Notes: generated by a model from the letters alone, not told the origin. Positions 35,341 to 47,619 are shown, counted from the first letter of the stretch. The stretch: 64,000 nt of DNA from Kitagawia praeruptora (GCA_037693485.1 CM075354.1:143863001-143927000), one strand, 5' to 3'. A program made the numbers and translations.

Positions 35341-35880
35341 CACTACAAAAAAAACAGCATCAGACAACACTTATCAGACAACGTAAAATGGGAAAAGTGT
35401 TGTTCAAAATCAACAGACAATAGTTTTATTTTTTTTTTAAAAAACATCGTCTGATCCATCCTTCAGACAACGGGGTTTTGACAATTTAAATCTGTTGTCT
35501 AACAAACTGAATCTGACAAGTGTTTTTTTTATGGTGTTTTTTAAGCTGTTGTATGAAAAAACTTCAGACAATGTTTTAATTACCGTTGTTTGTCTGATTT
35601 AAATAGACAAGTGTTTTTTCAGTTCTGTTGTGCAAACGAGTTGGCTCAGACAATGGTTTACAAAATAATATTGTTTGAAGACACTTCAGACAATGTTCCA
35701 TTTACCGTTGTTTGTCTAATTTGCATAGACAAGTGTTTTTTAAATTGTGTTGTGCAAACGAGTTGTCTGAAGAGACTTCAGACAACGGTATTTTGCTAGT
35801 GTTGTGTTAATTTTACCATGTATCAGACAATTGTTTTGGGCTAAAAACCGTTGTCTGAATCACTGTACAAATTAAAAAAA
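35341..35880 (+). repeat. CACTA-2 left TIR and subterminal repeats
   Basis: TCAGACAA(C/T) and its complement TTGTCTGA recur about 15 times in both orientations, e.g. near 35361, 35376, 35465, 35570, 35648, 35778, 35823 and 35852. A duplicated block (TTGTGCAAACGAGTTG ... TTCAGACAATG) is spaced about 125 bases apart. These are the expected binding sites of the element's second protein. Confidence 0.85.
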
Positions 35881-35897
35881 AATACACATAAGTAGTC

Positions 35898-35978
35898 AAT
35901 CCTGGACATAAATCCAACATACCAAATCCTGGACATAAATCCAACATACCAAATCCTGGACATAAATCCAACATACCA
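35898..35978 (+). repeat. Three perfect 27-bp tandem repeats
   Basis: The unit AATCCTGGACATAAATCC plus AACATACCA is repeated exactly three times at 35898, 35925 and 35952. It lies between the subterminal repeats and the 3' end of TNP2, probably in its 3' untranslated region. Confidence 0.9.
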
Positions 35979-36033
35979 AACACAAATCATAGAATAGGCA
36001 AAAGCCTTTACAAGAAACACAAATCAAATTACA

Positions 36034-39000
36034 TTATGAGAGTTGAATTAGTTCCTCTAGATCATCTCGCATGTAGCTAGTCGTGTCCTCATCAAGTAAA
36101 TCAACATCTGGTAAATTGGGCACAAAGAACTCATTCTCAAGCTCTACTTCAACAGATCCCTCATTCTCATCTTCGCTATCTTCGTAGTATTTTTTTTCGG
36201 GAAATTTCAACACCACGGACCATAATTTTTCAAGAGGGTCGTCGATGTAACAAACTTGTTTAACATGTTTCGCCAAAATAAATGGATCATTCAAAAACCC
36301 CAACCTATTCAAATTAACCAATGTATATCCCAACTCATCAACCTTAATCCCTTTGTTCATATCTACCCACTTGCAACGAAAAACAGGGACCCTAAAGCTA
36401 TTATAGTCCAACTCCCATATACTTAAAATAACCCCATAAAATGTCTGTGAAGTATGTTCAATGTTGTTATCCTTACCTTGCACAACCATTGTATCGGCAT
36501 CTACACACACACCACTGCATTGAACTTGACGAGTATCATCCCGATCCTTGGTACTGAATGTAGACCCATCTATTCTGTAGCCGCTGAATGTAGGCACCTC
36601 CTTGTTGGGCCCATCTGCAATCCACCTTATCTCTTCGGGTACCTTCTTTTCATTTAGCAAATCTGAAGCAATCTTCAAAATACAAAAAAAAAAACAAATT
36701 GCAAACTCATTAAGTTAAAGGTATTAATTGTATTTTTAAAGACTTATATTTTACCACTACATACAAGTATTACCACTACTACTTTTACTACTGGCCAGGG
36801 GGATATTTCAATTTATACCACAGACTTCCGAGAAGTTTAAGGACACAGGCATATCAAAAAATATCAAAAATTGTGCCCATGAGATGCCTATAAAAGAAAC
36901 AAGTACTATTGTGCATCTCACCTGTTATACATTTATAAAATCATAAAATCTAGTTTCCTATGAGATCAATTTATCTTTAAAACATTCCATATGGGTTACA
37001 AATAGTGATGATTAAACATTTGCAACTTTAACATGTGACGAAAATTGAAATCTATGCTATCAGGGATCTTGGAAAAACGAGTTTTTCAGGTCTTCTATAT
37101 GTAGCAAGTATTTGTCTATCACGACTCTCTCTGTCATATAATTTGCACTTACATTATAAATTTTAGTCACTAATGTTGAATAATCTCAAATGTGTTTTTT
37201 TTTCATTAAAATCCAGTTCACCAGGTTCTAGTCTAGAAAGGGGCTGAATCAAACCATCTGAAACAAGAAAACTGGATATGCAACCATTTGTTTTAAAGAA
37301 AATGTAATGTAATATTAGTATGATTGTAAAAGTGAATTAGCTAATTACTTGAGCAATTTTAACAGGCAATGCAGCAGGTCACGAAGTCCAAGTACAATAT
37401 AAAGGTTCAATCATCGACTTTGGTACTGGAGCAAGTTGGCAACAAAAAAAATACATTTTTAATACGATGATTAATGTTTAATCATCACTATTTGTAACCC
37501 ATGATGTTGTAAGGAGTCAGGTCGGCCAGGAGAATAAACAGTGAATATGGTTTGTCAAGAACAAGAGTGAATATGGTTTGTCAAGTATGGATGACAGACT
37601 AGTTGCTGGGAGTGGTCAGACAACTATAAAAATAGCAAACGAACCGACAAAGTCAGCAATGAAAATAAGAAGAGTGAGTACCTTTTCTTGGAACCATCTT
37701 GGGAAAATTTCATTTTGCTTTTTCTTTAGCCACACCTCATCATTTTCATGTTCCGGATATTTTGTCATCAAAAATGACATATGTTCACTGAATGCAATTA
37801 AAAGACACTATAAATAATGAATATTTAAGCAATTTTCATAAATGTTCAAAACTCGAAGAGATGGTAATTGATCACACTTGGAAACAATTCAGAAATGATG
37901 ACTTAATGAAAACAATATTATAAAGTAACTTACTCAAAGTAGGGCCTAATAGCAGTAGTATTTTGTAGAAGACACAAATGCGCTGCGTGCAAATCAGTGT
38001 TGCTCGGGGTTATAATCGTTGCACCAGATAATGGCCTGCATATTGCGTCTTTCGTATGTCTACCATTTTTCGGTACCCCAACAGTCCGTTCTTCAAAATT
38101 CACCAAACATTCTACGGCCTCTTTTGCAATATAGGCCTCGGCAATGCAACCTTCTGCACGAGCCCGGTTCCTTACATATCCCTTGAATGTCTTCATATAT
38201 CTCTCAAAAGGATACATCCATCTAAGGAAAATTGGCCCGCAAAGCTTCACTTCTCGCACAAGATGAATCGAGAGATGAATCATTACATCGAACAAGGAAG
38301 GTGGGAAGTATTTTTCAAGGTTGCATAAAGTTTCCACCAACTGAGATTGCAATTTCTCCAACTTATCGACCTCAATAACTTTACTGCAAATTGCCTTGAA
38401 GAAGAGACAAAACCTAATAACAGTGTTCCTGACCTGTTTTTGCAGTGATGACCGAATTGCAATTGGGAGCAAGTGATGCAAAATCATATGGCAGTCATGA
38501 GATTTCATTCCCGTGAGTCGAAGAGTTTCCATCGATACTAGACTCTTAATGTTAGAACAAAAACCATCAGGCAACTTCATTCCAAGAAAGGATAAACAAA
38601 CTTCTTTTTTTTCAGCATGACTTAAATTCCAAGATGCTAATGGTAACTTCTCTTTTTTTCCAGGTGTTTTAGGCCTTAGCTCTATTCTTATTCCCATTGC
38701 AGCCATGTCAAGACGGACAGATTCCCGGTCTTTTGTCTTCTTTGGTATATTAAGCAATGTTCCAAGTAAAGCTTCACATACATTTTTCTCGATGTGCATC
38801 ACATCGAGAATATGCCTAACTGGTAAAAACTTCCAATATTCGAGCTCAAAGAATATAGATATCTTCTTCCAAACAGGTCTGACATCACCTTTCTTGAATC
38901 GAGGTTGAGGTTGTGTCTTACCAAAGACATGGCCCTTGAGATGTTGTACTCTTTGAAGCACCTCCTCTCCAATTAACGGAACAGGGGCAGATTCCTTCTC

Positions 39001-40362
39001 CTTGGTGTTATCAAAATCTAATTTCTTTCGATAAGGATGATTGCGGGGTAACCACCTACGATGCCTCATGACGACTATCTTACGGTAATTAACCAGCCTG
39101 GTAGCATTTGTTTTATCAACACAGATAGCACACCCGTTATACCCTTTGATAATGTTGCCCGACAAGTTACCATAGGCAGGATAATCGCTAATTGTCCAAA
39201 ATAAAATGCCTCTTAACAAGAAGGACTCCTGCTTATATGCATCATACACTTGTTTCCCATGCCACAACTTTTGTAGATCTTCTATAAGTGGCTGAAGGAA
39301 CACGTCAATATCATTGCCAGGTTGAGTTGGTCCAGATATAATCAAACATAGCATAATATATTTCCTCTTCATACAAAGCCACGGTGGAAGATTGTAAATT
39401 GACATCAAAACTGGCCAACATGAGTATTCAATACTTGTACCGTGGAAAGGATTGAATCCATCGGAGGATAGAGCAAACCGAAGGTTTCTAGGATCTGAAG
39501 AAAACTCAGGCCACTTCGCGTCGACATCCTTCCATGTTTGTGAATCTGCCGGATGTCTCATTTTACCATCTTTTATTCTTTCTGTGTCATGCCAAGTCAA
39601 GTCCTTGGCTGTTTGAGGCGAATTGAATAAATTCCTCAAACGTGGTATTAACGGAAAATACCATAGAACCTTGGCGGGAATCCCTTCCAATTCATCTCCT
39701 TTTTTGTTCAACTTCCATCTAGAGGCCTGACAAATGCGGCAATGTGTCTCATCTTCATCTCTCTCGCCACGGTATATGAGACAATCATTCGGACACACGT
39801 GTATTTTTTCATATTCCATTCCTAAAGCGCACAAGGTTTTCTTGGCTTCACTGAAAGAAGAAGGAATAGTGTTGCCTTCCGGAAGCATACTCCCAAAAAA
39901 TTGTAGAATTTCAGAAAAACAACAATCAGACATTTCATGTTTTGCTTTCAAGTTATATAACTTTACTAAAGCATCCATTTTAGTATGTTCATCACATCCC
40001 GGATAAAGGGGTTCAGTTTCACATCGGACATGTTTAAATAAATCTGAGTATAGGGAAACATCATCCTCACCATAAGAATTCTCTGTTTTTATGGGGATTT
40101 GATCCACGGACTGTGAACTGCCGGATTCTGTAACATTCTCTCCATGCCAAATCCAACATGTGTAGGTCTCGTCAATACCATTGAGGAACAGATGGTCCCT
40201 CACCATTCGAGCAGTCCATGATTTACTGTGTGCGCATTTTACACATGGACAACTGATTTTGTTTTCATCACCCCCGTGCTCAAATGCATACATCAACAAT
40301 TCTTCGACTCCTCTTTGATATTCTTTTGTTCTTCTGTCAGCGCTCATCCAAGACCTGTCCAT
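36034..40362 (-). CDS. CACTA-2 TNP2-type transposase, three exons, apparently open
   Basis: Exons by splice sites and homology: 40362-37934, 37787-37682 and 36675-36034; phases agree at both junctions. I start at MDRSWMSADRR (40362); a longer frame to 40422 adds 20 residues. Order: transposase-associated domain (residues 1-80, CPCVKC and TCWIWHGE); Transposase_21 catalytic part (about 200-560, with NDCLIYRGE, CRICQASRW, FALSSDGFNPF, TISDYPAYGNLSG and DVMHIEKNVCEALLGTLLN); DUF4218 (about 600-800, LPDGFCSNI, GMKSHDCHMILHHLLPIAIR, RWMYPFERYMKTFKG); DUF4216 in exon 3 (SIWELDYNSFRVPVF, DMNKG, GYTLVNLNRLGFL) with an acidic tail. SDG and HIEKN presumably supply catalytic acids of the RNase H-like fold. 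About 1,060 residues is normal for TNP2. Intron 2 is ~1 kb. Confidence 0.87.
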
Positions 40363-40422
40363 TGAGGAACCTGATCCAACGAAACATAAATCCTTATAAG
40401 ATTTAAGAACCAGAACAAACAA

Positions 40423-41304
40423 GTACCCTTATATAATTTTATTACAGATAATATGTATCAGTCATATACAATCGTACTTATGTGTTTGTTTCCTATGTAA
40501 AATGCAGGCAATGCAAAGCAGAAGCACAGTACATCCTGCACTAGCTAATCCAGAAGAGCAAAAGCCTTGTGACATTTTAAAAAATTTCTAGATGACTCGT
40601 GAATGTATGTCAAACTATTCTTCAACAACAATATGCAGATGATCTGTCAATATACGGCTAAATGCAGATCCATTATCATATATAATGTTCAATATTTTGG
40701 TATCCTCTATATGCCACTTCTACAAAGCAACTTCTTATAGTTGGTCAAGTCAATGACAAGTAAAATGGTTTCTGTAATCAGGATAGAAGAAATCAAGTAA
40801 GATGCAGTACTACTCGTACGTTTCTACAAATATATAATCTAATTTCTAAATGGCATATGGTCAGCAACATCCCTCAAGTCTAATCAGTTAAATTTTATAC
40901 ATTCAAATATGAACACACAATAAGGGTCAAAAAACTAAACTAACAGAACTTGGATCCTAAAGCACAATTATTATATATCATTATCAAATTCAATTCACTA
41001 TCAACAAACAAGATAGCTCATCTACAATCCAAGATTACAATCTACAATCCAATTCGTTGGATGAGGTCTTATAAGAAACAAGTATTCAAACTCAAGTATT
41101 CAAACCAACATTCAATTAGCCATTGCAAATCATTCACATGGTTCAAACTCCATTTCTTTCGAAATCAAAGATCTACCAACAACACAAGCTTCAAACACAT
41201 AAATCACATTTTGTCGATTTGAACTAACAATTAATATATATCAGTTATTACTTATTGCAGGACTTGCTTATAGAAATTAGAGGGAAAAACTTAATTACCT
41301 GTTC
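40423..41304. other. CACTA-2 central spacer, promoter side of TNP2
   Basis: AT-rich with no gene. It should contain the TNP2 promoter (reading left), but I cannot fix a TATA box. CTACAATCCAA is locally repeated at about 41021-41050. Confidence 0.45.
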
Positions 41305-41324
41305 TTGAAATCGAATGTCTTAGG

Positions 41325-41440
41325 TTTGGTGAGCTCGATTTGGACTGAGTTAACCTCGATTTGGACCTCTTTAACCTTGATTTGGATTGAGTTAACCTCG
41401 ATTTGGACCGAGTTAACCTCGATTTGGACTGTGTATATGT
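41325..41440 (+). repeat. 21-bp minisatellite in CACTA-2
   Basis: Five imperfect copies of AACCTCGATTTGGACTGAGTT (one 24-base spacing near 41370). Being a multiple of three it stays open in one frame as an LTSIWTE peptide repeat, but no protein-coding context supports translation. Confidence 0.8.
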
Positions 41441-41689
41441 GTATGTGTTCGACTGTGGTTACGTGTATATGTTCGAGCGGCGGCTTGGTAAGAGCGGCAT
41501 GTGTCTAAAAAGTATTCAATGTTCAGACAAAGATATGAATAATAGGTATAGAAATAATTTTATGTAATATTTCAAAATATAATTGTTTTTTTTAATAATA
41601 AATATATGAATATTTTATGTGATTACCTCGATTTTATGAATTTTTTTAATAATAAAGATATGAATATTTTATGTGATTACCTCGATTTT

Positions 41690-41880
41690 GTGTGAGACAA
41701 CGGTTTCAAAAAATAAAAAAAAAGTGTCAGACAACGATATTATATAAGAAACCGTTGTCGCAAGTTTAATATTACAACGGTATTTCTTTAAAAATTGTTG
41801 TCCGTTATCAGACAACGTTTATTTGTCCAAAACCGTTATCTGACATCACTTGAGACAACGGTATTTTATAAAAATCAACT
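41690..41880 (+). promoter_or_regulatory. Internal cluster of CACTA-2 terminal motifs
   Basis: GAGACAACGG, CAGACAACGAT, AACCGTTGTCG, TTGTCCGTTATCAGACAACG, CCGTTATCTGACATC and GAGACAACGGTATTTTAT stand close together, 6.4 kb from one end and 6.5 kb from the other. Elsewhere these motifs occur only in the subterminal regions. The cluster sits between the two divergent genes, so control of one or both promoters is a reasonable inference. A relic of an internal terminus is the alternative. Confidence 0.55.
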
Positions 41881-41924
41881 TCGGTGGAAAAACCAATTAA
41901 TTTAATAACTATTAAATTTTACTG

Positions 41925-42640
41925 ACCAAATTAATTTATTTTTTTGTGAACATTTTTGAATATCAATATATTAGATATATATTGATATCCGTACGGTTGG
42001 ATTGCCGAGAAATGTTTTTATAAAAATAGAACCAGAAATCCATGACAAAGCGCTAGTTACTAGTACAAATCAGAATAGTAGTGATCTACTTAGATCTCCG
42101 ACCAAATTATTGTTTTTTTTTTTGAAAATTTGGGAATATCAATATATTATATATATATTGACATCCGTACGATTGGATTGTCGAGAAATGTTTGTAAAAA
42201 AATAGAAACAAAAATCCATGACAAAGCGCTAGTTACTAGTACAAATTAGAATAGTAGTGATCTACTTAGATCTTCGACCAAATTATTGTTATTTTTTTTT
42301 GAAAATTTAGGAATATCAATATATTAGATATATATTGACATCCGTACGGTTGGATTGTCGAGAAATGTTTTTTAAAAAATAGAAACAAAAACCCGTGACA
42401 AAGCGCTAGTTACTAGTATAAACCAGAATAGTTGTGATGTACTTAGATCTCCGACCAATTTTTTTTTTTTGAAACTTTGGGAATATCAATATATTAGATA
42501 TGTATCGACATTCGTACACTTGAATCGCCAAGAAATACCTTTTTAAAAAATAGAACACAAATTCGGGACAAAACACTAGTTACCGAAACCCGTCAATATA
42601 CTAGTGACCTACACGATCTCCACCGCCATTTTTACACCCC
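41925..42640 (+). repeat. Tandem array of ~176-bp units in CACTA-2
   Basis: Four copies recognised by TCCGTACGGTTGGATTG at 41988, then 42164, 42341 and (diverged) 42511, giving periods of about 176, 177 and 170. Each unit also carries GACAAAGCGCTAGTTACTAG (42052, 42229, 42405 and a variant at 42578) and GATCT(C/T)CGACCAA. Its reverse complement aligns with the array at 58505-59436 in CACTA-3. Confidence 0.88.
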
Positions 42641-43605
42641 CAATCAAACCCTAGTGTTTTAGTAAATATATGCGGGGAATATGTATGTGTTGGGATTTAT
42701 TTAATTTTAACTTTTATTTATATATATTCAATTCAAATTGATTCATTTTCTAGGTTTTGATTTTGATTTTAGATATGTGGGCCGGTACGTCTTAGAACAC
42801 AACATATCATTGGGCCGTTGATGATCCATGTGCATGGCCTGGTCAAATTGGTCCAACCCTAAATTATACAACTCTCTCGCCGTCCTTTTCAGTCAGTATC
42901 ATTTCCCCCTCTTCACTCTCTCACTCTATCTCATTTCCCCCCTTTTCTCTCGCCCTAATCTCATTTCCCCCCTAAATTATACAACTCTCTCGCCCCATAT
43001 CATTTCCCCCCTCTTCACTCTCTCACTCTATCTCATTTCCCCCCTTTTCTCTCGCCCTAAATTCTCTCTCCATAACTGCGATACTCTCATGAGGTATTAC
43101 TCAATCTATATTGCTCTCAATTTTTACTCAATCTATATGTGCTCAATCTATATTGCTCAATCTATATGTGCTTGTATAAATCTCTATGTGATTTATATGT
43201 GATTGAGTATAAATCGGTAATAATCTCTGTTGTGATTTATATGTGATTTGTATAAATTTATATGAGTTCCAATCTATATTTCATTGGTAATCTGTATGTG
43301 ATTGAGTATAGATCTATAGAGATTTGGTTTCTATATGTGCATGTGATTTTTTTATATATTTTTTTAGATGTGATTGAGTATAAATCACAATCTATATGTG
43401 ATTGAGTATAAATCGGTAATAATCTCTACTTTGATTTATATGTGATTGAGTATATATGTGCATGTGATTTTTTTATATATTTTTGTGTACTATGTTTGAA
43501 AATTCCGATTCACATATATATTTAGTATATCTAATTCACATATATTTAGTAATTCTGATTCACATATATGTTTTATATATGTGCATGTGATTTTTTTTTA
43601 TATTT
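42641..43605 (+). repeat. Leader region of the Ulp gene: CT-rich duplication and GATTGAGTATAAATC repeats
   Basis: 42862-43072 holds a near-exact tandem duplication of a CT-rich block (AACTCTCTCGCC, CATTTCCCCC, CACTCTCTCACTCTATCTC). From 43095 to 43600 variants of CTATATGTGATTGAGTATAAATC recur at least six times. Pyrimidine-rich leaders are common at plant transcription starts, so this is probably the 5' untranslated region. Confidence 0.6.
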
Positions 43606-46600
43606 TTGTGTACTATGTTTAAATCTTCTGATTTGGGTAGTATGAAGAACTGGTTACCTAATCTAATCTTCGTGTTGTGCAGAATACCTAAGAAGTATTC
43701 AAGAAAGCCAAATTCTGAATCCACAACCTTGCACATTATGAAGGCTTTAAAAAAGACCAAAGCACACTATGCAAATTCTTGCCCTCAACCTGTAAAGAGG
43801 GATGCTATAAAGACCCTGTCAGAGGCCAAACCACATTCTGAAAATTCTTCCCCTCAATCTGTAAAGAGGAAGGCTATTTCTACCAACCTAAAAAAGAAAT
43901 TGTCAAAAAAGAGGAAACAAGTGGATGAACCGCTGCCAAAAGATGGACTTAAGCTTTTAAAACGCGGAGCTGTTACAATGCAGAGGATTGTTAGACGTAA
44001 GATTTTGGGCCAAAAGCTGCCAGTGGATTTCAATGCAAAGGGTGAAGCGTATGGTGAAGCAGCAGCGGAGATGCAATCATATATTGGGGTTCTTGCAAGA
44101 ACTAAAACCCTAATCTGGTATGATACATGGAAAAAAGTTCCAAAAGAAAGGAAAACTAAGATTTGGGATTGTGTGCAGGTAACTAATACTTTTTATTTGT
44201 ATTAATAATGACTACCTACTAAGTTAATACACATATGCTTCCTACAACCTAAGTTAATACTTTTTATGTATGTAGATGGCATTTGATGTTCCAGCGTCAG
44301 CTAGAAAAATGGTGTTGCAATCAGCGAACCAGAAGTGGAGGGAGTTTAAGTCCAAACTAACAAACAAATATGTGCTTCCACATCGTGAACAGCTTAATTT
44401 GCTAGAGTCTCCTCCAGCTGACTACTCCTTTATCCAGAAGGCGCACTGGGACATGTTCGTTGCTTCCCGTTTAACACCTGAATTCCTTGTGAGTTTTTCA
44501 CATTGGTTGTTTACAAAATTTTCAGATAGTAAAAATTCATCTTTGTTGCTAAGCTTTTGGTGTTTTTTTTATAAAGGAAATCCATGCCGAACAGAAAAGG
44601 AGAAGGCTGGAAAATGAATATCCTCACCGAATATCTCGCAAGGGCTATGCTAACCTTGAAGAAGAGCTGATTGCTGATGCTATTAGTAAATCTTTACTGT
44701 CGGAGTCTAAAGAGGAACCTGATTTGGAGATGGATCGATCAACTACATGGTTGGAGGCACGGAAGGATAAAGATGGGGAACTTGCGCCAGAACTAAAAAT
44801 TATTGCTTCGAATATTGTAAGTTATTCATTTGTGTTATAATTAAAATTCTTGACCAAGAAAATCTGAGTTACTGTTGAACTACTTCCTTTTTTTGATGGT
44901 AATTTAGGTGACGATGAAACAGAGAGTTGCTAATGGAGAAGTAACAGTGGAAGGCACTGATGATGTTTTGACCATGGTGCTCGGTAAACCTGAACACCCA
45001 GGACGAGTACGCGGCCAGGGGACTCGTGTTAAACCATCCGTTTACTTTGATCTTCCGAGGAAGAAGAAGGCCAAGACAATCAACGATAAGATCCAAGAGG
45101 GTATTCAACAGTTTATGTCAGAAGAGACTTCTCGGATTATTAATGAGCGAGATGCTTATTGGACTCAAGAGATAGAGAAGATGAAAGCAACTTTTTGTGT
45201 AAAGAAAACAGGGACAGATTCTAGTCCAAATTTGGGTTCACAGCAAGCAAGTTGTTCCAAGGATGGACTTTCTAATGAGGAGTTGGATTTGCTAAAAGGT
45301 GTAAAGAAGAAACTGGATCTGGATGAAGAGAAACAAGATGAGACGAAAACTGAGGTGGAGAATGTGTGTAAGGAAGCTGATCAAGTGCAAGCGGAAGCTG
45401 ATCAAGTGATAACAACTCCGGTATTACCAGTTGGTGGTTGTTTGGAGTGGGGATTGGCAATAGGGTCCCGGACAAATGTTGTTGCTTATGCAACAATTGA
45501 TACAGTTAGTGATGTTCTTCATGGAAAACCACTATCGAAAGAGAATGCGCGAGTTTCAATTACTCGTGTAATCCAAGGAGCCATTGAGATTCCTTTCCCA
45601 ATCGGTGATGAAATCGTGACAGTGGAACAAGCTCTTGGAACATATATTGCATGGCCAAGAGATCTAATACTGGAAGTGAATACAAGCAGTGTCAAAGTGA
45701 ATCCCACTCCCACTCCGAAGGTTAAATTTTGTTTAATCCCTTAAATTCAGAATATATTACAATATTGTTAATAAAATTTGTACAACTTAGATATTGTATT
45801 TTAGATGTAAAGGATAAAACCATGCTTTCTATTCTCCTTTATTTAATGGATCATTCTATTTTGGATGTAAAGAATAAAACTTAGATATTGTATTTTAGAT
45901 CTTTCTTTGCCTTTTTCTTAAATTTTTCCTTTTCAGGAGGCCAAGAAAATTCCTGCAAAGAAGAACAAGGTCAAGTTGGTTACCGATTGTTTATCTAATC
46001 CAAATGTAGAGTATGCGGTTAACATGGGTGCAGATTACCCCCCTAGCTTGAAGCGTTTGTGGGTCTGGGCAAATGAATCGTTGAGGGATGGTGTTTCATA
46101 CTCTTTTAAGCTAAGCGAAGAAGCTTTTGGATCAACCCCAAAACAGGTTCTGTTTTTATCAGATGTGCATGCTTTGTGCTTTGGAGGTGAAATATCAGGC
46201 TCCACTATTTGCATTTATATTCAGTAAGTGTCCAACTTCTAAAGTTCTGTAACTTTATCAATAGTTTCTTGAATGAAATTAAGAATTTGTGTTGATGAGT
46301 GTTTATTTTTGTATACAGTTTATTAGAGAAATATTTGAAAAAGCACAAGATGAACGACATGGTAGCGTTCGTTGATCCAGGCACATTAGGCTCCATCGGT
46401 TGTGGTAATTCAGCACAGAGGTCTCGTGCGCTTTCTATCAGATTCAGAAATGCTAAGCCAGGCCAAATTTTTTTGTTGCCTTATAACCATGTGTGAGTAC
46501 TTTATTTTTTATATGTTCTTCCTCTACATCATCAAAAGCCTATAATTTTTATTATCTTTCTTTTGGATATAAGTGTAACATGAAATTACATTGGAGATAT

Positions 46601-47354
46601 AATTTATGTGTTTATAAGTGCTAATTATAATTCACTTCTGCCAATTATACCCTTGGAAACTAATTTATAGTATATTTATGACGTGTTAATGCATGATTTT
46701 CTAGGAACCATTGGGCGTTGACTGTTGTGAATCCAGAAGCTCAGGTAGTTTACCACATGAACCCGTTGAAGCGCCGACTTGGTAGTGAGGAATGGTTAGA
46801 AGTGGTTGACAAGTTAGTATCACCAGAAATTTATTTTGATTTTGAATCGGTTTAACAATTGATAAGAAAAAATGTCTGACTTGATTTATATTGTTTTGTT
46901 GTAGTGGCATCAAACTCTACAAGGATAAAGCGAAAAAGATTTCCAAGAAGAGAATTCCATGGGAGAATATGGCGGTATAATAATTTTCATTAATGTATTT
47001 AATAATTTATCTGTTTTCTCTAAGTGTAGACATGTAATATTTTTTTCAAAATATTTTTCAGGGTGTTCCTATCCAGCATGGGGCCACAGACTGTGGTTTG
47101 TTTGTGATGCGCTTTATGAAAGAAATATGTGAAGATAAGGAATTAAATTTTGCGAATAAGGTCCAAATTGCAATTTCCTGGTTCATTTGGTTTTTGTTTT
47201 CTGTATTGTAATGTGACATTCATCGGAAAACTTACACTAGCGTTGTTTCTTTTTCCAGTGGGCACGGAGGGGCAACCTGGCTTATAGCACCAGTGATATC
47301 GCTGAAATCAAGACTGATTGGGCAAAGTTCTTCATGAAGCACCACGCTACTTAG
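43606..47354 (+). CDS. CACTA-2 second gene: coiled-coil/DUF8039-like region fused to a Ulp1 (C48) cysteine protease domain
   Basis: Exons fit: about 43606-44178, 44276-44489, 44577-44818, 44909-45720, 45938-46223, 46319-46492, 46705-46812, 46905-46974, 47062-47160 and 47259-47354, nearly all with GT-AG borders and consistent phase; I found no internal stop. The start is uncertain (ATG 43606, 43615 or 43642). The N-terminus is basic (KKKLSKKRKQ). Next is a plant-transposase-like helical region (AYGEAAAEMQSYIGVLART, SANQKWREFKSKLTNKY), an acidic linker, a DUF8039-like part (ECGL-type GGCLEWGLAIG ... YIAWPRDLILEV) and a Ulp1/SENP fold: NHWALTVVNPE (His), YHMNPLKRR (Asn where C48 enzymes carry Asp), VPIQHGATDCGLFVMRF (Gln, Cys). 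Family enzymes process SUMO. In transposons the role is unproven; the Asn may mean weak or no catalysis. Confidence 0.8.
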
Positions 47355-47375
47355 GTGCTTGCTCAGAAAATATAA

Positions 47376-47530
47376 GCCAATGTTTGTGGATGTTTTTATG
47401 AATATTAGTTGGTTTATTTGGTGAATTTTGTTTTGAACCTGGTGGTCATGTTAGAAATGGTGGCCAATGTTTGTGGATGTTTTTATGAATATTAGTTGGT
47501 TTATTTGGTGAACTTTGTTTTGAACCTTGT
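47376..47530 (+). repeat. 87-bp tandem duplication in the 3' region of the Ulp gene
   Basis: GCCAATGTTTGTGGATGTTT followed by TTATGAATATTAGTTGG and on to TTTTGAACCT begins at 47376 and at 47463, nearly identical over about 65 bases. It lies just after the stop codon, in the likely 3' untranslated region. Confidence 0.85.
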
Positions 47531-47619
47531 TGTAATGGTGAAATATTAACCTGGTGGTAATGGTCAAATATTGGTTGGTTTGTTCATTTTTTGCTTGTCG
47601 ATTGAATTGTTTATTGTTT

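Noticed and set aside
35898..35978. CRISPR-like direct repeats
   Set aside because: The 27-bp units are contiguous without spacers and lie in a plant transposon.
36690..37670. Extra exons or a nested gene in the large TNP2 intron
   Set aside because: No frame continues transposase similarity and exon phases already match across it.
42828..43202. A 124-codon protein in the CT-rich leader
   Set aside because: The frame is a translation of a tandem CT-rich duplication; it fits a 5' leader better than a gene.
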